Below are positions 12,035 to 26,800 of a DNA stretch of 64,000 nt, piece after piece. The stretch lies in assembly GCA_023213395.1 (NCBI GenBank), contig CM041465.1:74717741-74781740 (forward strand), in the 5' to 3' direction. The stretch comes from Cycas panzhihuaensis. Lineage: Eukaryota > Cycadophyta. The notes under the pieces were generated by a model. The model had not been told where the DNA came from. It was given only the letters and a program-made list of their open reading frames with translations, and made no database searches. Both the position numbers and the translations under genes were made by a program. The stretch's first letter is position 1, and every line of letters starts with the position of its first letter.

Positions 12035-12589
12035 GTGGGGCATTTTTCAGGGCCTAGGCCGAGGGTGGATCCCATAAGGAAATGGGTGAGCCAAAGATGG
12101 AAGTTGAAAGATGCGGTGGAAGTTAGCGCTCTCCCTAAAGGGTGTGTACTTTTTAAGTTCACACTTCATAAAGATATGGTAAATGTATTGCTAAAATCTC
12201 CTTGGATGATAAGGAGAAAGGTAGTGCTAATAGAGAAATAGCACCTAGATTTTGATCCGTCTAAGGGATCAATAAAGCAAATTCCTCTATGGGTCCAACT
12301 ACTAGGCCTTCCCCTTTAAGCCTAGGATTTGGATGCTATTAGCGGGGTGGCAAAGGTTATAGGACCTCTCATGGTAGTGGATTCAGCTACAAAGAATACA
12401 AGTAGAATTGTAAATACTAGGTTTTGTGTTTTAGCGAGAACTAATAAACCTCTACCTGATCAAGTTCTCATCGATAGATTCAGTTGGAAGAAGGATCAGA
12501 AATTAATGTTTGAGCTTGAGAATGTGAGATGCTCAAGGTGTAAATGGTTGGGTCACCTTCCTCATAGTTGTCTAAGGGAACGAAGATAA
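12035..12589 (+). pseudogene. LINE ORF1: DUF4283 plus CCHC zinc knuckle
   Basis: Frame pieces 12035-12241 and 12329-12589 give GHFSGPRPRVDPIRKWVSQ, a ..VSALPKGCVLFKF.. block, SPWMIRRKVVLIEK, a stop, HLDFDPSKG, then IPLWVQLLGLPL. This is the typical plant LINE ORF1 nucleic-acid-binding fold (DUF4283). It ends with a knuckle, RCSRCKWLGHLPHSC. Stops stand where Trp or Glu/Gln is usual (EKWHLDF, for example). ORF1 proteins bind the LINE RNA; this copy is broken. The following 12590-13190 is a charged, Glu/Lys-rich tail full of stops. Confidence 0.8.
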
Positions 12590-13199
12590 AATCATCTAGT
12601 AAATGATGAGGAAAAGAAAAAGAATCCAGAGGAATAGGATAACCCAAAAGAGGGTCTTGAAGAGGGAAAGGGGAATGATGAAACTCAAACTAAGTTTGGG
12701 CAAGAACCAAATTAAATAGAAATAGGGCAGGAACTAGACTCTACTATTGTAGGGTAGGACTTAATTTTGGAGGAAGAAGACACCCATTTTGAAGAAGGGG
12801 AGGAAGATCAAAGAACTCCCTCTATCCCCCCCAATCCCAATTTGAAGAAATTCAAATTGAAGCTATTAACAAGGAAATTAATAAAGATAATAAAGAGTTG
12901 AAGGTGTCTAAGACAGAAGGCCTATCCTCAGAAGGGCAAGAAGAGTATAAGAGGCTTAAGAAGGTTTGGAAGGTTAGAAATTTAGGGACTTAAGAAGGGA
13001 AGGAATTAGGTCATCCTCAAGGCCTAGATTATGGTAGTGAAAAGAGGCTTGGGAGGTCATTCTCGAAGGTGTTGTATGAAAGGCAGGGAGCACAACAAAT
13101 AGATCTAGGGACTCAAAGGACCCTTAGAGATGGGGGTGGAGGTTAGGGCCCCAAAATAAGAAGTAAAAGATGATGAGTCTCAATAGGGGGGAGGGGAAC

Positions 13200-13990
13200 A
13201 TGAAGTTAGCCTCATGGAACATAAGGGGCATAAATGCCTTGTCAAAGTATAGGATGATTAAAGAGATACGCACCCATATGGAGCTAGACATCCTTCTCCT
13301 CCAAGAGACCAAACTAGTTGCTAAGAATAGGGAAAAAATTAAGAATAGAATATGGAGGGGAGCTGAGTGGATTGTCTCAGATGGCTATAGGGGATTAGGT
13401 GAAATAGCCATCATGTGGAATCCTAGAAGATGGGAGGGGGAGGCCTATTATATTAAGGAGTACTTTATTTCTAGTTGGTTGACATGTGAGAATCAAATAA
13501 CAAGTGGCTGGTTTCTAATGTTTATGCTCCCTTAACACATGAGGGGAGGAACCGCTTGTGGGCTAGGATGTTGGAGGTTCACAAGGAGTGGAAGGGGCCT
13601 TAGTTAATCATGAGTGATTTTAATAGGGCCTTGTCCCCTAAGGAAAAGAAAGGTGGTCAGATTGGGTGGACAAGAAGCATGGAGGACTTGGGGGATTTCT
13701 TGTAGAAGGGCACCGTAATGGATGTTTTTCTGAAGGGCCCTAAGTATACCTAGTCGAACAAAAGACTAAGAGTAAATCATGCTCAGGTAAGACTAGACAT
13801 AGTTCTTGTCAACTATTCTTAGGCTAGTAGGCACTGTAACATTACTTTGGAAGCTATGTTGAAGTCGGCTTTAGACCATTCTCCCCTGGTGCTGAGTTTC
13901 GACGAAAATAAAGGTCATATGGGAGCCCCTTTCCGCTTTGAATTAATGTGGACGAAGGATTTGAGTTTATGAAATCTAATCTCAGAGTGG
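13200..13990 (+). pseudogene. LINE ORF2: endonuclease domain
   Basis: ATG at 13200 starts MKLASWNIRGINALSKYRMI; the following ..DILLLQETKL.. and later SDFNRA and DHSPLVLSF are the exonuclease-endonuclease-phosphatase signature motifs of L1-type endonucleases. A frameshift lies near 13495, because the NVYAPLTHEGR block continues in another frame. TAG stops recur. The normal role is nicking target DNA to prime reverse transcription. Confidence 0.82.
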
Positions 13991-14115
13991 TGGAAGATCC
14001 CTGTATAGGGCTATGTAATGCTCAGATTTAAAAAAAAATGAGTTGGGTGAAGCATTAGGTAAAAGAATGGAATAAAGGAACCCACAGTGATATCTTTGTC
14101 CTAAAGGACTAAATT

Positions 14116-16626
14116 TTGCAGGAACTAAAGGTTTTGGAGGAAAAAATCCAGGAGGAGGGGAGGTCTATGCTACTAGATCAGTCTGATAGAAGCCTCCTAT
14201 CCAATCTAGAGGGAGTCTTCGCCAAGGAGGAAATTTTCTGGAGACCAAAATCTAGGGATTTGTGGCTTGTTGAAGGTGATAGAAACATGAAATTTTTCTA
14301 TATGATGACCCTGAAACATAGGTCTTGTAATCAAATTAAAGCTGTAACTAACAAGGATAGTGAGTTAATTACATAGCACAAAGATATAAAGGATGTGGCT
14401 ATGGATTACTTCAAAGAATTATTCAATGAACCCAACTGTGCGGATGAGTAAGCCAGGAGAGATTTGTTGGCTATGATTCCTAAGAAGGTGGGAAATGAAA
14501 TGAACAGAGCCTTAGAAGCTCCTTTCTCAATGGAAGAGATGAGAAAAGTTGTCTTTAGCATGAGGAGAAAGAAGGCTCCTAGCCTTGATGGCTTTCCTCC
14601 TAGTTTTTACCAAAAATATTAGGACATCATTAAAGAGGATCTCTTTGAGGTGATATTGGAATTCTTCGAGAATGGTAAGATACATGGAGAATGGCAAGCC
14701 ACCTTTTTGGTCCTCATTCTAAAAAAAGGGAACGCTAAGAGAATGGGGGATTTTAGACTTATTAGATTGTGTAATGTGAAATACAAAATTCTTGCAAAGA
14801 TCCTAGGAAATAGATTAAAGGATATTCCTCCTACGATAATAGCCCCTAGTTAGGATGGATTTATTAAGGGTAGACAAATTCTGGATGGAATCATTATGGT
14901 TCATGAAATAATTCACTCTACTTCTTAGAGGAAGGAGCCTGGCATAATTGTCAAGATTAATCTTTCAAAGGCCTACGATAGAGTTTCGTGGGGTTGCCTG
15001 ATAGAATGTATTAGAGCTTTCAGATTTGGTGATAGATTGAGGAAATGGATATAAAGCTATATTTCTAAACCAAGCTTTTCAGTGATTATTAACAGAACCT
15101 CTACAACCTTTTTCCTAGGTCATAAGGGCTTAAGGCAAGGTGACCCTATAGCCCCTTACTTGTTTATTATCACAGCCAAGCTTCTAGGCAAAGCTATTAA
15201 GGAGGCTAAGATTGCCTAGAAGATTACAGGCCTAAAACCCACTTCGGGTGTAGATAATGTGGCTCACCGTCACTTTGTGGATGATAATATCTTGTTGAGT
15301 AGGGCATCCATGCAAGATGCTAGAGCTATAAAAGTGGTACTTGAGAGGTTTGAAGCGGCTACTAATAAGAAGGTTAACCTTAACAAGAGCAATATTTACT
15401 TCCTGAACACCTTGGAAAGGACTCAAAGAAAAATTAGCAGGATCTTGGAAATGCCCTCTAGAAATTTTCCTATGGTGTATCTCGGTATACCCCTATTCAT
15501 AGGCAAAATAGGTAAGGATATCTGGAACCCAATTATTAGTCAAGTCCAAGTGAAACTCATGGGCTAGAAGGGGGCCTTATTTAGTCAAGCTGAAAAATTG
15601 CAATTACTGGTGGCATCTCTTTAGAGCATTTCGATTTATATGATGTCCTTATTTAGGGGTTTGGGGAAGGCTATTAAAGCTCTTGAGTCTATTTAGAAAA
15701 GGTTCCTATGGTCTGGAGCTAAGGACAGGGACAAAATTCATTTAGTGTACTGGAAGAAAATCTACATCCATAAATGGGTTAGGGGCCTAAATGTAAAGGA
15801 TTTCACATGTTTTAATTGAGCTCTAGTTACAAAATTAGTCTGGAGTCTCGCCAAAAAAGAGGAGAATCTCTGGTGTAAGATAATTATAGAAAAATACCTT
15901 AGAGATAATCAGTACTTGAAACAAAATATCCTTGGTAATCAGGGATCCACTATATACAGGGCCCTTGTCTATGGGAGGAAGATGTTGGAGTTGGGAGCCA
16001 ATTGGTGCTTAGGGGATGGAAAGCAAATTGACTTCTAGGAGGACATTTGGTGCAACCATACTCAGATGAGTAAGAGCCCTATTCTTTCTCCTTTCTAGGG
16101 CATATGTGAAAACCTTTATGGTAAAAAGGTGGAGAGTTATTGGGAGGTTTATGAGGATGAAAGGAAATGGAGAGGTTTTGATGAAGTCTCCCATGTCTAT
16201 GCAAAAGATCTCAGGAATGAGTTAAACAAAATGTACATTGCTAGATTCCCTAAAGAAGACTCTTTGGTTTGGCCTAGATCCACATTAGGGGACTATTCTG
16301 TGAAATCTGGTTATTTGTTTTTAATCTCCAAAAATGGTATAAATAAAAACAATATGCTTGGGGCCATCTGGAACTTGGATCTAATTCCCAAGGTCATCAT
16401 ATTCTGGTGGCTTTGCCTTAGGAATAAGATTTTAACCCTTGACAACCTTAGGAAAAGAGGTTTCTCACTAGAGAATAGGTGCATTCTTTGCTTTCACAAG
16501 GAGGAGTTGCTAGATCATTTTATGCTGCATTATCCCTATACTAGGGAGGTGTGGGCAAAGCTTTGGAGTACTTTTAGGGTTGTTTGGGTCCTACTTGAGA
16601 TGATAAAGGAAATGGTATTAGCTTAG
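14116..16626 (+). pseudogene. LINE ORF2: reverse transcriptase and zf-RVT region
   Basis: One frame of 837 codons without any frameshift, interrupted by 14 stops (11 TAG, 2 TAA, 1 TGA by my reading). Motifs in order: RRKKAPSLDGFPPSFYQKY, ILKKGNAKRMGDFRLIRLCN, DGFIKGRQILDGI, KINLSKAYDRVSW, GLRQGDPIAPYLFI, and HFVDDNILL (the catalytic (F/Y)xDD box as FVDD). Then VYLGIPLF. The C-terminal part has RCILCFHKEELLDHFMLHYP, the zf-RVT Cys/His pattern with one or more ligands altered. Several stops fall at conserved Gln or Trp. It is dead as read, but the unshifted frame suggests base substitution rather than indel decay. Confidence 0.9.
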
Positions 16627-16849
16627 TCATGCCCCTTTAGGAGTAGGATTTTAAGATTTTTATGGATGATATCCTTGCCTATGTTATTTTGGAATGTGGA
16701 AAGAAAGGAATAGGTGTATCTTCTAAGATAAAAATATGAGCAAGTTAAAACTTTTCAGGATGATTACTACTGCTTTGAAAGAGACCCTAAAGGACAATGG
16801 AGATAGTTATATTTCCCTTAAGGAAAGGAGGATTTTGATGAATTAGGGT

Positions 16850-17340
16850 GTCACGGCACCCAACCCAAAGGTGGAGACTAAGAGACAAGTTGCCTGGCAC
16901 CCCCCTTTAGAGAATTGGCTTAAAGTAAACTTTGATGGAGCATCAAAAGGTAACCCTGGGGAGGCCAGGGGAGGTGGGTTGTATATGGATAAGGATGGCA
17001 AAGTGGTGTAGGCTTTTGTAGAGTATTATAGTACTTAAACAAACCATCGAGTTGAGATCAATGAAATGTGTAAAGCTATGGATATGATATCCCGCGAGGG
17101 GATCCAGAGGGTCATTGTGGAAGGGGACTCCCTTAATGCAATTAAATTGATTAGAGGTGAAGTGAATCTAGATTGGAAACTTAGGGCTATGATCAATGAT
17201 ACAAAGGAGATCCTCTAAGGTAGAGTAAATGTTCAGATAATTCATATTTATAGGGAGGGAAATAGGGTTACTGATAGATTGGCAAATTTAGGGGTTCAGT
17301 TCAGAAGGGCCAAAGTGTAGAGGGATGATCTCTCTAAGGA
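16850..17340 (+). pseudogene. LINE ORF2: RNase H domain
   Basis: WLKVNFDGASKGNPGEARGG gives the first Asp, then HRVEINEMCKAM the Glu, VEGDSLNAIKLI the second Asp, and NRVTDRLANLGV the third Asp. All four acidic residues of plant LINE RNase H are present, although stops interrupt the frame. It is in a different frame from the RT, so a frameshift lies between 16627 and 16850. Confidence 0.85.
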
Positions 17341-17614
17341 CATTATGGGTGTGATCAGGAAAGACTTAGAAGGAATAGTTTCTAGCAGCTTTTTCAAGCC
17401 AGATACTAGTTACCAATGGCCACAGATTTCATAGCTAGCCACTTGGCTTGTCGTGGCTGGATGGGATAGTTTAGTTATTGTTGTTAGGTTGGGTTGTTCT
17501 AGTTAGCTAGGTTGTGGGCTTATCATGACAAATCCTTGTAGTTGATCTGGTAGACTTTGTATAGGGGTTAGAGTCCTCTTTTAATCCCCTCATTTATTTA
17601 AACCAAATAAAAAA

Positions 17615-20022
<2,408 letters not shown>

Positions 20023-20780
20023 TTGCTTGCTTATTAGACATCAAATACATTATTTTTGCACCTTCTCATTGAGTCAAATACTTACATTAATTCATTGATG
20101 TCATATAATTAGCCGGTACGTTACATCTCGTAGCATAATACACTTTCAATCTTTTGGTTCCATCGCTGCACAATAATACACATTCAAATTACTCAATACA
20201 TATTTGAATTACTTTTAATATTATGCCACTCCACTATATTCAATTTTATAATTGCATCACTCTATTTTATAATTATATATTATATTAAGTTGATTACATA
20301 TAAAGAATATTCTTTATACAAAAGAATATTTTTACTTCAATATTTGTATTTTTTAAAAAGTTTTACATAAAAGCATTACAACATATATTCAATGGTATTT
20401 TCTCGACACTCACTTATTGATTTGACGCATACAATGATAGAGTTTGATAGAGGAATTCAAAAAGCACGCCTCGGGCTCATGAATAATCATAAGCTATTAA
20501 TTCATATATGCTCTCTAATAGTGAAATTGACCTATTGACTATTAACTTATAAGTATTCTTATATAATCCTTCAAAGACCATGTATAATATCAAGAAAAGG
20601 TTATAATTTATTATTAATGTCAACTTCATGGTTACATATAATTATAGTATGACAGGTCGTAATCTAATAATTATGGAAGCAAACTAGTAGAATCATACTT
20701 TTATGATTATTAAGAAAATAAACACTAAAGAAATAATAGACAACTCAGTCTAAAAAGATATTGGTGAACTTAGTACTCAA
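20023..20780. other. Leader region of element C after the arrays
   Basis: AT-rich, no motif seen. By position it is the 5' untranslated region ahead of gag. Confidence 0.4.
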
Positions 20781-22400
20781 GTGGTTCACGAAGTGGTTCA
20801 GACATTAGATGCTCTCTTAAACCATACTCTACATCATATTTTAGACAAATTAACAATCATGGTAGCAAGTAGAAAAGAAGACATGATTATTCCAGATTCT
20901 GAGGATCAAGCAATGAGTCGCCAATCATGTATTAAAAATTACACAACAAAAAATTATTCAGGTCCTCAAACTACTAAATTAATCTAAAAAATAAAGCCAT
21001 TAGGAAATATCTTAATGGCTATCAAAATTTGACTCCAGATGAATAAAAGATAGCGGGTTTTCAGGCATACTTTAACTGTTTATAAACTATATAGTCACAA
21101 AAAGAGAAACAACTAAAAAAATTACAATACAATGCTTCAATATTGAGCATAAATCACACGAGCCTAAGATATAGATCCAATAAATAGAAAACTATTTTTA
21201 TTTGGTTGAAATTGAACTAATAGAACAAGTTACCTTAACTACCCTACACATGGACAGAATAGTATGTGAATGGTGGTAGTATCTCAAATATATTTCATTT
21301 TGGAATCAATTGCCAACCTTGAAAGAGTTTGTTCATTTATTTATTGAGTAGTTTGAAACTATAACCAACTGTGATTATTATTATAAGTTGCAAACATTGA
21401 AACAAATATATTTTGTAGAAGAATACAATGTGACCTTCACAAAGTTAAGCTATGTATTAAAAGATATCCCAATCCATAAACTTATTCAACTTTATATTGA
21501 TTGCCTGATAATGGAGATCTAAGCCAATGTTAAGGTCCAATAACCAAAAGATCTTAACAAAGCAATATAATTAGCTAGAATACATGAAGATAAGATCAAC
21601 ACATTACACAAAACTAATATAAACACTTATATTCTTCCACTTATTCAACATAATCCATTACCAAATACTCAGAATAAACTACTATCAATCAATTTAAATT
21701 GACTTGTCAAACCAATCATTCAAAAGATAAGAATAGAACATGAAGAGTTAAGGAAAAAAGGCCTGTGTTTAAGATGCAAAGAGAAATGGAGTCCTAGGCA
21801 TAAATGCTGAAAAAACCAATTATATACAATTAGATTATTCCGTGATGACAATATTAATGAAGAAGAAAAAGAACAAGGGTTAGAAAATAATTAAGAAAAT
21901 TGTCATAACTATGAACATCAGGGAAGTTACTGTAATCTTAAGGCTAACAATCCAGAAATATTTTTCTCATCTATGAGTAGCATCACTCAACCAAATACAT
22001 TAAAATTATAAGGATATATTAAAGATCAAGTCATTATAATCTTGGTAGATTCATGTAGCATTTATAATTTCATTAATAGGAACTATGCTCAACAACTAAG
22101 ATTATTTCTATTAAGGACTCCTTACTCCAGGTAAGTATTAGAGGAAGATAGGTAATATCAGGGCAAGGCATGGTGAAAAACCTTAATCTCACAATAAGTA
22201 AAGTCAACATTATAGAAGACTTTTATGTCATTAATATCAGAGGTGTAGATATTATGTTGGGAAAGCAATGGCTTAATATTGTTGAAACCTTTGAAATGAA
22301 TCTAGATGAGTAATCCATATGATTTAAGAAAGAAGGAAGAACCATCATTCTTTCAAGAAAAAACCTGAAAAAACTAAAGTAATTTCACACAAGTATATGG
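20781..22400 (+). pseudogene. Element C gag and aspartic protease remnant
   Basis: MVHEVVQTLDALLNHTLHHI starts a degraded gag. A zinc knuckle, CLRCKEKWSPRHKC, lies near 21764-21808 and resembles the CFRCGxKWSPGHxC knuckle of Ty3/gypsy gag. Protease follows at 22041-22090 as LVDSCSIYNFIN (family LVDSGSTHNFI; the Gly of DSG is Cys here). Then GVDIMLGKQWLNIVETFEM at about 22240-22300 is the usual end of the protease fold. Stops are frequent. The 3' LTR follows without RT or integrase. Confidence 0.75.
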
Positions 22401-22651
22401 ATGAAGAAATAAGGAAGCATCCTTAAGATATAAAAGTTAAATTTTCATGTTTCAAATTAAACAAACCACTAAAAGAGCTGAAATATGTAAAATGTCCTAA
22501 AAATATAAAAAATATTGCTGAGGTATTCAAGAAAAATCATCTTCCAATATAAACCTACAACATCCAAATAATATTCTAATGGACACTAATTCAACAAGAG
22601 ACAACATTCATTTTAAGGACTACAATCCTTTGACTATATTTCGTGGATATC

Positions 22652-22666
22652 TTAAGGGGGAGGAAC
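22652..22666 (+). promoter_or_regulatory. Polypurine tract of element C
   Basis: TTAAGGGGGAGGAAC directly precedes the 3' LTR start TGTTATGAACC and matches the tract of element B (AAGGGGGATGAG). Confidence 0.8.
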
Positions 22667-22908
22667 TGTTATGAACCCCTTTAAGGCTAATTAATTAAAT
22701 TATTAAGTGAATGGTCACCTTGAATAGTTACAACCTTTTATGAAGGGGCCTATTCTATACATATAAATATGCCCTCAAATGTAATATTAAATATCACTTA
22801 TTTTATCAATCAATTTATTGGTCTTTTGATTATTAAAAATCTTAAAGCTTTCATATGCATTCATGATAATCTGGTCAATTCTCGAAGTTACAAAGTAGGT
22901 CTGTAACA
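22667..22908 (+). repeat. 3' LTR of element C
   Basis: 242 bp, homologous to 8339-8581, starts TGTTATGAACC and ends GTCTGTAACA. It is followed by TCATC (22909-22913), the right copy of the target duplication. Confidence 0.92.
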
Positions 22909-23467
22909 TCATCACCCTACTACCCTTAGAGTAATGGAAAGATCAAAGCATGTAACAAAATGTTATCTAAGATCTTGGCCAAAACATTATCAACCACTAA
23001 GAAGGACTAGTATATCCAACTCTTTCTAGCTCTTTAGGCATACTGCAAATCTATTTGTAATGTTATAGAGATGACATATTTTTTGCTTATATATGACACA
23101 AAGGTTGTTTTACCATTAGAAGTCAAGATTCACTCTCTTTGGGTATATCTTAAGGAATTTATTAAGGGAATAATTATGCTAAGCTTAACTACTCAAGCTA
23201 GAATAACTCAATAAGATGTGCCTTTATACTTATCAAACTAATATCTCTTTGAAGAAGAAGACATAAGACACTTATTATAGGAATATTCAAGCCTACAAAT
23301 TTAAAGTTGTTCATAAGGTTTTAAAGTTGGAATACCTTTATGAAAAATAACATAAAATTTTGCCAAAGTGGGTTAGCCCTTATCTAGTGATTGGGGATCC
23401 TAATAATGAGGCTTATTGAATCTCAATGATAGATGTGAGTGAACTCAAGAGCCCAATTAACTCTTAA
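22909..23467 (+). pseudogene. Ty3/gypsy element A: integrase piece 3 of 3 and pol C-terminus
   Basis: Continues piece 2: SPYYP, a stop at the Gln position, SNGKIKACNKMLSKILAKTL, AYCKSICNVIEMTYFLLIYD, VVLPLEVKIHSL. Near the end come KILPKWVSPYLVIGDPNNEA and MIDVSELKSPINS with TAA at 23465. The catalytic Glu of the family (NGQxE) is Lys here. Many stops. The 3' LTR of element A is not recognisable downstream. Confidence 0.85.
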
Positions 23468-24020
23468 TTCCTCCATCTATATTATGCTTAGCTCATCCCT
23501 TCTCTTACTTTGAAATGAGGATAAACTACTTGTGCTCTACAATGAGCCTAAATTACATACTTGCCCTCTAATCTAAGTGCTTTAGGGTATAAAATCCTCA
23601 TGTACTCATATGAGTAAGAGGTGATTAAAGCTCTTAAAGGAAGTTTAGGAGTGATAGAGATTCAAGTATGGCAAATCTCAGAATGGAAGAAAGTATCTAA
23701 TAAGATAGCTCTCCATGAGAATCAAGGGTCGAGGAGGACCTTGGTAGGGTTTGGGATCCTAAAAATTTTCTAGACTTGGGAACAACCAAGGGAGAATCCA
23801 ACATACCCTAGCGATTTGATATTTCCTAAATAGATTTCTCTGATTAATTTATTAAGTAATAAGTCTCCTTTTAAGAATTGTCATATGAACAATGCCTAAA
23901 TAGGGTCACCCAATGATGATAAGTATTCTTGTGACTCTTCTTTGGTATGCTTTCTAAGTCATATTTGACTCCCCATCAGGGTAGTCAATGTAATATAGAT
24001 CTTCCATTCCTACAAGTCCA
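23468..24020. other. Region downstream of element A pol
   Basis: No frame seen. Text such as ATGAGCCTAAATTACAT resembles the sequence after the integrase in the GC-rich block (near 60811), so it is probably 3' non-coding sequence of the same gypsy family. Confidence 0.4.
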
Positions 24021-24025
24021 ATGTT

Positions 24026-24483
24026 TATAGCAATCTAGGAATTTTCCTCAAAATATAGGTAATAATCCACAAAAGACAATAACTAAATGTAGTATTTGCT
24101 GAAGAAGTGAGCTTCCCTCTTCGAGGTGAGGAACCCTCCAAATTGTAGCCCCCAAATGGGCGAGCTAATTGTAGCCCTAGAACCAAAAATGTGCGATCAA
24201 AGAACCTCCAACGATGGTTAGGGATGCAGCCCAAACTTCCTATTTATAATGATCAAAATACTTTAATTAGAAGTTGGCCAGACTTGGTGATATTCTTCTT
24301 AATACTGCTCAAATAGAAGTCGGCCAAAACTTCTCCAAAACTGGCATGCTATCTTTAAACAGTCATAACTTTTGATATAGATATCAAAATTAACTTTTGT
24401 TCAGACCATTGGAATCGTTGTTCAGAGACCTTCGATTTGAATGGTAATAAGCTATATTTTTGACCATATATTGGAATGCTACA
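24026..24483 (-). repeat. 3' LTR of element D
   Basis: 458 bp; plus-strand ends are TATAGCAATC (from TGTAGC) and GGAATGCTACA. Homologous to 32960-33420; shared text includes AATAATCCACAAAAGACAAT. Confidence 0.9.
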
Positions 24484-24552
24484 ATTCCCCTCCCCTTAAA
24501 ATAATACTTTGCCCTCAAAGTATTGAGAAATACTTATAGCTCGGTCTAATCT

Positions 24553-25589
24553 TGATCCATTTTCGGATCTTTAAATACTCTTAAAATATCTTATTTTTCA
24601 TGTTTTTGGTCTTTATTTAGTAGGAAAATGCCTTAAAAAGACTTAATGGTCTTCATTTAGTAGAAAAATGCCTTTAAAAGGCTTAAAAAATGTAAAAAAA
24701 TATATTTCTACAAGTGCAACCAGGTGCTATGTAGGTGTTATCACTGCTACGTAGGTGCTACTGCAGGTGCGGCAACTGCTACCTGAAAAGTGAAAAACAG
24801 AAAATTAATAAAAATGATAATGATTTTGGTGGCGCAAATGGGATCCGTTTCACACAAAATTTGAGGAGAGACTTCACACACGTGTCCTCTATACATTTAA
24901 GGAGAAAAATCTCCAAATTAAAAGAATTTTATTAAGATTTCATAAGCCATTTTGGAATCCGTTAGAAAACAGAAAAACAGAAAACCTGTTGCAAATAAAA
25001 TGCATTTAGGCGAAGATCTGGGGAGGAACAACGAGAAATTTGACAGAGAAATCTGACAGGAAAAGGAGGACGCCACAGCCATACGCAGCAGTAGAGCAAG
25101 ATTCAAGAAGAGTTTCTAAAACTGCTTTCTGGAAAGAGAACGACTCTAACGACTGAAATTCTGCGTAGAGAGAGAAGAAGATAGAAGTGCAGCAGAATAA
25201 ATCTGTTGTAGGGATCATGAAGGAGCCTGAAAGATCGAAGTTGTAATCGAGTGGAGAAGACAGCAGTAGCAACAGTCCCAAAAAGAGACGATAGCAAGAT
25301 TTTTCTTCACCAAAAAGAGGTTTTTGATAATAAACAACCAAAAACGTTTTGCAGTCTTCAAAGACGAAGGTTCCAAAGAACGAGTAGCAGCTCAAGGAGT
25401 GCTCGGCACTTAGTTTCTCTCTCCCAAGTCACTGTAGCAGTCCCTTGCATGCTCAATAGAGCACAAACAAAAGGAGTTTTGTAATAAAAATCTAAAATAT
25501 CTTCAATTCTATTTAATATTAATGTAAATTGTTCTGGATTTATTTCAATTGGTTTAAGTCTTTACTTTCCTATTCAAATTCAGATCAAT
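24553..25589 (+). repeat. 5' LTR of element E
   Basis: Starts TGATCCATTTTCGGATC, ends AATTCAGATCA. Both LTR copies carry two spaced TTTAGTAG(G)AAAAATGCCTT repeats in the first 140 bp. Confidence 0.93.
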
Positions 25590-25595
25590 ATTTTG

Positions 25596-25606
25596 GTATC
25601 AGAGTT
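25596..25606 (+). promoter_or_regulatory. tRNA-iMet primer binding site of element E
   Basis: TGGTATCAGAG, exact to the common plant initiator-tRNA complement, six bases after the LTR end. Confidence 0.9.
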
Positions 25607-25706
25607 AGTTTTCTTGAAATCCTTGGGAACTTAGGGATTTTAAAGAAAAAATAAAGAAAAGAAGAAAAAAAAAAAAACCTCTTGCTTTCATTGTGAAAGT
25701 TTTTAT

Positions 25707-26800
25707 GAAAACTAGATATCAATATTTGTTAATGGGTGAACCTTTAACTGAACCTCTTGAGAAAGAAAGAAGACAGCGAAAGAAGATGCCTGATCTAGAG
25801 CAAAGGATGGAGGAAAGGTTCGTGAAAATAGAGCAAAACCTCGACAGACTAACCTAACTTGTGGCACAACTAGTTGCAACCTCTTCTTCAACAACCAAAG
25901 GCGTAAAGAAAGAAGAAGATGAACTGATGAAAGAAGAAATGAATGAAGAGCTAGTAGAAGACCAACAAGAAGATGAAGAAGATGACAATCCAGCAATATT
26001 CACACATCCATTCAAGGTAGAGGCAAAATGTAAATTGCCCATCTATGATGGAACGCTGGATGCCGAAAAATTAAATGGTTGGTTAGACCAACTAGAAACA
26101 TACTTTTCTATTTGTGGGTATAAAAACCAGTAGAAAATTACTTTTGCTAGGTTAAAATTATCTAAGCATGCATTAGTTTGGTGGAATGCATACCTTAAAT
26201 CCCATAATGTAAATGAAATTACCTAGCAATAATTTAAAATCCTCATAAATAAACAATTCTATCCTATTGGATATGAAGAGCAACAGAGGATTAAATGACA
26301 ATATTACTGACAAGAAAGAGGCCAAAATGTCCAAGACTATACAACAAAATTTTAAAAGCAAGTTGTTGTGTTGGGCATCTCTTTATTGGGTAAAGACATG
26401 ATGCTGAAATCTATTGGAAGACTACACCGGCATATTCAGCAAAAACTTTAACTATTTGAAGTTAAATCGCTCGATGAAGTCAGCAAGAAGGCGATTGCTG
26501 TAGAAAAGAGGAACAAGAAGGTTTTTGTCGAAAGGAAAAGGTTTGCATCTCAAGAAGGTAGCAACAAACCTACCCAAGGAATGAGGTTTCTAGGTAAAGC
26601 TGGACAGCAACCCATTGGAGGTTTTGGCAAGAAGAAATAAGCCAATACCACCCAAATCAAAATCACTTGTACTCATTGTAAGCGAGTGGGTCACATCATC
26701 GAAGATTGTTGGTTCTTACACCCAAAGAAACATCCCAAGAACAAGGGGAAAGGCAAAGTTAAAACTGAAGGTAAAACTTTACTTAACTTTGTAGGTGATA
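25707..26800 (+). pseudogene. Element E gag with zinc knuckle
   Basis: From about MGEPLTEPLEKERRQRKK: an acidic stretch at 25900-25990, then KCKLPIYDGTLDAEKLNGWL and QLETYFSICGYK, then ALVWWNAYLKSH (the W-x6-8-F/Y core of gypsy gag), and a CCHC-type knuckle, CTHCKRVGHIIEDCW, at about 26674-26718. Stops replace Gln (TAG/TAA) or Arg (TGA). Gag would form the virus-like particle; this copy is broken. Confidence 0.85.

Larger units (their letters stand above)
11335..17616 (+). mobile_element. L1-type plant LINE with C-terminal RNase H
   Basis: A decayed LINE between two (TA)n arrays inside element C. Order: ORF1 with DUF4283 and a CCHC knuckle (12030-12589), apurinic-type endonuclease (13200-14000), reverse transcriptase (14470-15570), a zf-RVT-like region (16260-16620), RNase H (16916-17320), and a 3' end running into A-rich AACCAAATAAAAAAATAC and then a CA run. 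Length of about 6.3 kb is full-size for plant L1s with RNase H. The 5' boundary is taken as the end of the array. I could not define a target duplication because the flanks are TA repeats. Confidence 0.88.

Noticed and set aside
25596-25606. TGGTATCAGAG words as tRNA genes
   Set aside because: They are primer binding sites next to LTR ends; no cloverleaf surrounds them.
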